Of a DNA stretch of 9,329 nt, positions 6,044-9,329 are shown piece after piece. A program made the translations under genes and the position numbers. The number at the start of each line of letters is the position of its first letter. Position 1 is the first letter of the stretch. The stretch comes from an uncultured Angelakisella sp. (GTDB taxonomy: Bacteria > Bacillota > Clostridia > Oscillospirales > Ruminococcaceae), in contig CALGIL010000254.1 in assembly GCA_937914895.1 (NCBI GenBank), positions 1 through 9,329 of the forward strand, given 5' to 3'. The notes under the pieces were generated by a model. That model ran no database searches. It was not told the origin of the DNA and saw nothing but the letters and a program-made list of their open reading frames with translations.

Positions 6044-8824
6044 TTGACACGGCTGGATGAAATTTACGCTTTTGTTGAGGAACAATGCCTTGCCGCACAG
6101 AGCGCCGGCAGCAGGACGGGCGTCCAGATCAGCACGGTGGCGGAACGCTTTGGCATATGGCAGGGGGAGGCCTCGGAGGCACTGAAGGAGCTGGCCTCCT
6201 TGGGACGGCTGAAGGCGGCAGGCACCCGGCCCATCCTCTATTTTCCGGCTGCAAAGCCGGAAGCAGAGGGCCCATTCCAAAAGCTGCCCCCCTTTGCCCG
6301 GATGATCGGCTATGACGGCAGCCTGAAATACCAAACCCAGGTGGCCAGTGCCGCCGTATCCTATCCGCCCAACGGAATCCACACCCTGATCATTGGAAAA
6401 ACCGGTGTCGGCAAGTCTCTGCTGGCCTCGGAAATGGGCAGGTACCTGTCCGACATCCGCGGCACGGACGTTCCCTTTATCACCTTTAACTGCGCCGAGT
6501 ATGCGGATAACCCGCAGCTGCTGCTCACCCAGTTGTTCGGCCATGTCAAGGGGGCCTTTACCGGTGCGGAAAAGGATAAACCCGGGCTGATTGAGTTCGC
6601 CGATGGAGGCATCCTTTTTTTAGATGAAATGCACCGTCTGCCTCCCACCGGGCAGGAGATGCTGTTTACCCTGATTGACGAAGGCTTCTACCGGCGGCTG
6701 GGCGACACCGGCAAACGATCCGCCGCCATCATGATTGTGGGGGCCACCAACGAGGATCCCTCCAACTTTCTCCTGGACACCTTCAAGCGGAGGATCCCCT
6801 TTGTCATCCAAATTTCGGAATTGGGCGAACGCCCCGTCAACGAGCGCCTGAATATTATCGCCCATTTTCTGTATGAGGAGGCACAGCGGCTGGGGCGTTC
6901 CATCCACGTCTCCTACCAGGCTTTAAAGCTGCTGGTCTCCTTTCGGGGAAAAAACAACATTGGCGACCTGCGTAATGAGATCCGTGTTGCCTGCGCACAG
7001 AGCAACTGGATCTGCGAAAAGCAAAACCAAAATGACAGTGCGCCCCTGACCATTGACATTTACAACCTTTCGCGCAACCTAAGCATCCACTATGTCGCCA
7101 ACGAACATGTGGACGCATACTTTGCCGCCGCCAGCCTGGGCGGGGGCCTGGAAATTCCGTGCGGGCATCCCATCTCCTTTTCACCGGCACTGAGCAATCC
7201 ACTGCAGCCCTTTGACTTTCAGAACTTTGTCGAGCAGAAAATGCAGGTCTACCGCGACCTGGGCAAGGATATCCGCGAGGCGGAGCATCTGATTGTGACC
7301 GACCTGGGCCAGCAGTATAAGCAGCATGCCCGCAACGCGGCCGAAGGGGAGCCGGACCCGTCCGGGATTTTTTATGGCTCTATTTCCCCCGTGGTGTGGC
7401 AGGCTACAAACGAGCTGATTCGGTACGCCGCCATCGAGTTTGGCAAGACCTACGACCAGGGAATCATCAGCTCCACCGCCTACTACCTGCAGCAGCTGAA
7501 ATCCTATGCAAACGCGGGGCGCATCATTTTCAGCCCCAACGGCTTTGAAAACACCCCGGAGTTCCCCAAGGAAAAGGCGTTTATCGCCCAGATGATGCCC
7601 ATGCTGAAAAGCTACCTTGGCATAGAGCTTATGGAGGGCGAAAGCATCCTTCTTGCTATGCTGCTGGCCCATACCTCGGCCGGCCAGTTTCAGCCCTCGG
7701 TCAACCTTCTGCTGTGCGGATATGCAAACTCCGCTTCCGGCATTGCTACCTTTGCCAACAGCCTGCTGGGGATAAACCTGATTAAAGCGATGGATATGCC
7801 TGATAATCTGGATACGGGAGCGATTCGTTCTAAAATCTATGGCACACTGGGGAACAACTTCCGGGATACCCTGATCCTTTGCGGCTTTAATATTTCTTCA
7901 GTTTTGGGGCGCGCCCTGTCCAAAGATTCGCTGCTTCATTTTCGTATTCTGCCGGTTTTGGACCCCATGATCGTTCTGGAATGCGCACGTATGATTCTGA
8001 TGACCACCAAGAGCATCGATGAAATTGCCGCGGCGCTGATGGGCGAGTGTGCCCATTACCTGACCGAGGCCATGGATGCCCTGGATACCACCATTTGGCC
8101 GGCTACCCCCTCCGCCGACGAAAGCGGGGACGACATGCGCAATGTCATCATCACCTATTGCATCACGGGGATCGGCAGCGCCCGCATCGTCCGCGAGATG
8201 CTTTTGAAGGATTTGTCCGTGGCCTCCACCGTGGATATCCTGCCCCTGGGCATTAAGGACGATATCTTTGCAATTGCCCATAAGCTTGGCAAAAGGGTCA
8301 AGCTGGTCATCGGCATTATGAATCCGGATATTCCCGGTGTGCCCTATGTCAGCATCGAACAATTTCTATATTCCAACGGCTCCCGTGATCTTTTGCGCAG
8401 CAAGGGGATTAACCTGCCCCTGAATGGCGGCATTGATGTGGAGGACATCGCTGGTATGCCCTTGGATGTACAGCTGAATTATGTCAAAGAGCATCTGTAT
8501 TATTTCGCCCCATCCCTGGATATTAAAAAAGCGGAAAAGGGAGCCCGGACGATTATCGAGCACATCAATCAGCTATATCAAATGCCCTTGCCCGCCGATT
8601 TGATCATTCGTATTTATATCCATTGTGTGACCATGTTTGAGCGCATTTACACCGCCGATCCGACCCCCATGCCTTTGGATGGCTATGCGGCTATTGAGCA
8701 TAACCAGGCGATGTTTCAAAAGCTGAGGGACATCCTGACCACGGGGGCTTCGACACTCAACCTTTCCGTGCCGGATTCCGAGGTCTATTATCTGATGATC
8801 ACGATCCCTCCGCTTGTGGAGTAA
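6044..8824 (+). CDS. LevR-type sigma-54-dependent activator with PRD and PTS-like IIA/IIB domains
   Basis: A 926-residue activator, presumably of the PTS operon transcribed the other way. The layout follows the LevR family: an N-terminal winged-helix-like region (about residues 1-65); a sigma-54 AAA+ ATPase with Walker A GKTGVGKS (118-125), the sigma-54-contacting loop GAFTGA (170-175) and Walker B GGILFLDE (188-195); PRD1 (about 400-546); a IIA-Man-like domain (about 551-680); a IIB-Gat-like domain with Cys706 in TYCITG; and PRD2 (about 810-925) with His860 in IRIYIHCVTMFER. The IIA-like domain reads LLLCGYANSASG where the active form has a His-Gly, so Cys558 replaces the phosphorylated His. 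In PRD1 a Tyr (481) stands where a PRD His is usual; His543 is present. Phosphate sensing may therefore rest on Cys706 and His860. The start is TTG at 6044, chosen for its ribosome binding site; the ATG at 6008 would add 12 residues. Confidence 0.93.
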   Translation: MTRLDEIYAFVEEQCLAAQSAGSRTGVQISTVAERFGIWQGEASEALKELASLGRLKAAGTRPILYFPAAKPEAEGPFQKLPPFARMIGYDGSLKYQTQVASAAVSYPPNGIHTLIIGKTGVGKSLLASEMGRYLSDIRGTDVPFITFNCAEYADNPQLLLTQLFGHVKGAFTGAEKDKPGLIEFADGGILFLDEMHRLPPTGQEMLFTLIDEGFYRRLGDTGKRSAAIMIVGATNEDPSNFLLDTFKRRIPFVIQISELGERPVNERLNIIAHFLYEEAQRLGRSIHVSYQALKLLVSFRGKNNIGDLRNEIRVACAQSNWICEKQNQNDSAPLTIDIYNLSRNLSIHYVANEHVDAYFAAASLGGGLEIPCGHPISFSPALSNPLQPFDFQNFVEQKMQVYRDLGKDIREAEHLIVTDLGQQYKQHARNAAEGEPDPSGIFYGSISPVVWQATNELIRYAAIEFGKTYDQGIISSTAYYLQQLKSYANAGRIIFSPNGFENTPEFPKEKAFIAQMMPMLKSYLGIELMEGESILLAMLLAHTSAGQFQPSVNLLLCGYANSASGIATFANSLLGINLIKAMDMPDNLDTGAIRSKIYGTLGNNFRDTLILCGFNISSVLGRALSKDSLLHFRILPVLDPMIVLECARMILMTTKSIDEIAAALMGECAHYLTEAMDALDTTIWPATPSADESGDDMRNVIITYCITGIGSARIVREMLLKDLSVASTVDILPLGIKDDIFAIAHKLGKRVKLVIGIMNPDIPGVPYVSIEQFLYSNGSRDLLRSKGINLPLNGGIDVEDIAGMPLDVQLNYVKEHLYYFAPSLDIKKAEKGARTIIEHINQLYQMPLPADLIIRIYIHCVTMFERIYTADPTPMPLDGYAAIEHNQAMFQKLRDILTTGASTLNLSVPDSEVYYLMITIPPLVE

Positions 8825-8868
8825 CGCGGCGTTTTAATAATCTTCTGTCTTTCATACATTCCAACTCT

Positions 8869-8877
8869 TGGTATAAA
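8869..8877 (+). promoter_or_regulatory. Possible extended -10 promoter in the activator 3' region
   Basis: TGGTATAAA resembles an extended -10 box (TGnTATAAT) with one mismatch; the -35 region about 17 bases upstream (CTTTCA) matches only three of six positions. A start near 8884 would fall right at the first base-paired stretch of the folded RNA described at 8884-9012. Confidence 0.3.
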
Positions 8878-8883
8878 TTGATG

Positions 8884-9012
8884 ATGCCGATACACAATGC
8901 ACCCTATGGAGAATCTTTAATAAGGACTGAGTTTATCGGCACCCGTCTGGCCGGATGGTCCCATAAAGCTTCCCCGTGGCGCGGTCTCATGGGACCCGCG
9001 CCACGGGGTTTT
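8884..9012 (+). ncRNA. Candidate small RNA or structured 3' UTR downstream of the activator
   Basis: This stretch of about 130 bases has no convincing ORF. It begins with TGCCGATA (8885-8892), which pairs perfectly with TATCGGCA (8934-8941), and ends with a strong terminator. GGTCCCAT (8957-8964) can also pair with ATGGGACC (8989-8996), which lies mostly in the terminator loop, giving a possible pseudoknot. The facing gene is convergent, so this is not a leader. It may be an independent small RNA or only the folded end of the rpoN-activator mRNA. Confidence 0.35.
8972..9012 (+). terminator. Rho-independent terminator of the rpoN-activator unit
   Basis: A perfect 13-bp GC-rich stem (CCCCGTGGCGCGG at 8972-8984 with its complement at 8996-9008) with an 11-base loop is followed on the plus strand by TTTTATGTCTTT. 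The hairpin starts 147 bases after the activator's stop codon. The minus-strand side has no comparable U-run. Confidence 0.85.
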
Positions 9013-9062
9013 ATGTCTTTCAGGAAGGGCCTTGCCGCGAAGAGGCCCGGACAACTGCCCTG

Positions 9063-9099
9063 AAGAATCAAAATGCGGCCCCCTAAAACAGAGGCCGCA
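9063..9099 (-). terminator. Rho-independent terminator of the convergent minus-strand unit
   Basis: Read on the minus strand, TGCGGCC (9099-9093) pairs with GGCCGCA (9080-9074) around a 12-base loop, then comes TTTTGATTCTT. The stop codon of the short ORF at 9083-9223 lies in the loop, so terminator and coding end overlap. Confidence 0.7.
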
Positions 9100-9223
9100 A
9101 AACTACTAAAAAGACCAAATTGCAGAAAAAATCCACCAGGTCGGCAAGCGGCCGGGGGCAGTACCGGGGCCGCCGTCGGTCATAGGCCTGTACGTCCTCG
9201 TTAAACACCCATCTCCGCTTCAT
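9083..9223 (-). pseudogene. 46-codon stub resembling the N-terminus of a SAM-dependent methyltransferase
   Basis: The ATG at 9223 has a good AAAAGGAG ribosome binding site, so translation is likely. The protein starts MKRRWVFNEDVQAYDRRRPR and continues YCPRPLADLVDFF. The pattern FxExxxxYDxxRPxYPxxLxDxL is common at the start of class I SAM methyltransferases. After about residue 33 the similarity stops: the last residues, CNLVFLVVLRPLF, are hydrophobic and end at TAG inside a terminator hairpin. The Gly-rich SAM-binding motif expected further on is absent. The simplest reading is a gene cut off after its first helix, but a genuine 46-residue protein is possible. It follows the partial gene at the window edge by 31 bases on the same strand. 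Confidence 0.4.
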
Positions 9224-9254
9224 CCTCACTCCTTTTGCACCCAAGGTACGCTTT

Positions 9255-9329
9255 TTAGCCCTGGCTGCCGGCCCGGTTCTGCCCCTCTTCCAAAAGCCCC
9301 GCCACCTCCCGCAGGGATTTTACCCGGAA
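9255..9329 (-). CDS. 3' end of an unidentified gene entering from the right
   Basis: The last 24 codons read FRVKSLREVAGLLEEGQNRA then GSQG and end in TAA. Of the three minus-strand frames this one looks most protein-like: a charged, helix-forming tail. One other frame stops within a few codons; the remaining one is open but Gly/Pro-rich. No family can be assigned. It lies just upstream of the methyltransferase-like stub and probably shares its transcript and terminator. Confidence 0.4.
   Translation of the reverse strand, partial: FRVKSLREVAGLLEEGQNRAGSQG

Noticed and set aside
8878..9063. Plus-strand ORF of 61 codons after the activator
   Set aside because: It runs through the strong terminator hairpin and has no ribosome binding site.
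9014..9066. Imperfect nested hairpin between the two convergent terminators
   Set aside because: It has bulges and no U-run on either strand; no function can be argued beyond being spacer between two terminators.

Overview
The window looks like chromosomal DNA of a fairly GC-rich low-GC-phylum bacterium (Bacillota, class Clostridia, perhaps an Oscillospirales-type gut organism; this is inference). The reasons are strong AGGAGG-type ribosome binding sites, TTG and GTG starts, a mannose-family PTS split into separate IIA, IIB, IIC and IID proteins, an HPr-type protein with the Ser46 region typical of Gram-positives, and a LevR-type sigma-54 activator. No phage, transposon, CRISPR, rRNA or tRNA is visible.

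Left half, minus strand (4393 down to 1): one operon, read right to left. It has a consensus -24/-12 sigma-54 promoter (4378-4393), an HPr-like protein, then mannose-family PTS IIA, IIC and IID, an N-acetylhexosamine-6-phosphate deacetylase (nagA/agaA type), PTS IIB, and the first 12 codons of one more gene running off the left edge. A perfect 34-bp palindrome lies between IID and the deacetylase. The gene set fits uptake and phosphorylation of an N-acetylated amino sugar followed by deacetylation, as in Aga (N-acetylgalactosamine) operons.

Right half, plus strand (4452 to about 9012): a divergent regulatory unit. It has an extended -10 promoter, rpoN (sigma-54), and a 926-residue LevR-type activator with AAA+, PRD and PTS-like domains. 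The intergenic region (4347-4640) holds an inverted repeat with 11 of 12 arm positions matching, placed where an activator's enhancer should be. One arm lies just downstream of the rpoN -10 box, which suggests autoregulation. The window therefore carries sigma factor, activator, enhancer, promoter and target operon in one block.

Right edge: the activator's 3' region ends in a strong terminator and may encode a small RNA. A convergent minus-strand unit enters from the right. It consists of the 3' end of an unidentified gene and a 46-codon stub that looks like the start of a SAM-methyltransferase, with its own terminator overlapping the stop codon.

The main oddity is the HPr-like protein. It aligns without gaps to HPr from residue 1 to Ser46 and beyond, but has Tyr where the phosphoryl-carrying His15 should be. 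This is the arrangement of Crh, a regulatory HPr paralogue, here placed first in a sigma-54-controlled PTS operon.
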